Shown here piece after piece: positions 63,970 through 64,000 of a DNA stretch of 64,000 nt. The notes beneath the pieces are model-generated. The model saw only the letters and a list, made by a program, of their open reading frames with translations. It was not told the origin of the DNA and searched no databases. Within the stretch, counting starts at the first letter, position 1; the number at the start of each line of letters is the position of its first letter. Origin of the DNA: Peromyscus leucopus (taxonomy: Eukaryota; Chordata; Mammalia; Rodentia; Cricetidae). The stretch lies in assembly GCF_004664715.2 (NCBI RefSeq), contig NC_051069.1, positions 10,219,501 to 10,283,500 of the forward strand. The letters run 5' to 3'. Position numbers and translations under genes: made by a program.

Positions 63970-64000
63970 TTTCTTCTGAGACAGGTTTTCTCCATGTAGC
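63970..64000 (-). mobile_element. B1 SINE start (antisense), cut by window end
   Basis: TTCTTCTGAGACAGGTTTTC and TCCATGTAGC are the antisense 3' end of a B1 running off the window. Confidence 0.65.

Noticed and set aside
1..64000. Search for tRNA genes among tRNA-like A/B boxes
   Set aside because: All tRNA-like boxes seen belong to B2, B3, B4 or ID SINE heads. None folds obviously into a complete tRNA.

Overview
This is non-coding, repeat-dense nuclear DNA from a muroid rodent, most likely a cricetid (hamster, vole or deer-mouse group). The evidence is the repeat content. B1, B2/B3 and B4-type SINEs are abundant, several LINE-1 pieces are rodent-type, and URR1 hAT elements and rodent LTRs are present. 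The youngest B1 copies carry the CCAGGAAAGGC...AAAGCT variant in their 3' half, which I associate from memory with cricetids rather than Mus or Rattus. There is no bacterial-style gene, no CpG island, and no recognisable conserved protein-coding exon of a known gene.

Layout. 1-8 kb: LTR-like repeats, nested SINEs, a U6 snRNA pseudogene (2314-2417), an L1 3' UTR piece, a URR1 with an 8-bp target duplication, and an L1 inserted into an older L1. 8-15 kb: antisense B1/B4 clusters, then about 2.8 kb of low-repeat DNA. 15.6-17.4 kb: a young 5'-truncated L1 on the minus strand with a 14-bp target site duplication and 379 open codons of the ORF2 C-terminus. 18-24.7 kb: a CpG-rich alternating CA/CG tract, an ancient L1 broken by four later insertions, a 35-bp minisatellite and several microsatellites. 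25-31.5 kb: L1 3' UTR pieces, LTR-like repeats, and an 18/19-bp minisatellite with a 150-bp higher-order period. 31.5-42 kb: low-repeat DNA alternating with SINE clusters and two more URR1 copies (31351 and 41849). 42.5-44.7 kb: a 180-bp pure pyrimidine tract, a B1, and a decayed L1. 47-61 kb: LTR-rich, including two solo LTRs with perfect 6-bp duplications and one LTR nested inside another.

The best candidate for something unannotated is at 61.4-62.6 kb. Two open segments with splice-like borders and matching phase would encode a small protein of about 98 residues ending in a hydrophobic C-terminal segment, followed by an AATAAA signal. This is an inference and I do not recognise the protein. 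The rest of the window is best read as an intergenic or intronic landscape whose history can be ordered from its nested insertions. Repeat family names are from memory of consensus sequences, and boundaries are approximate unless a target duplication is given.
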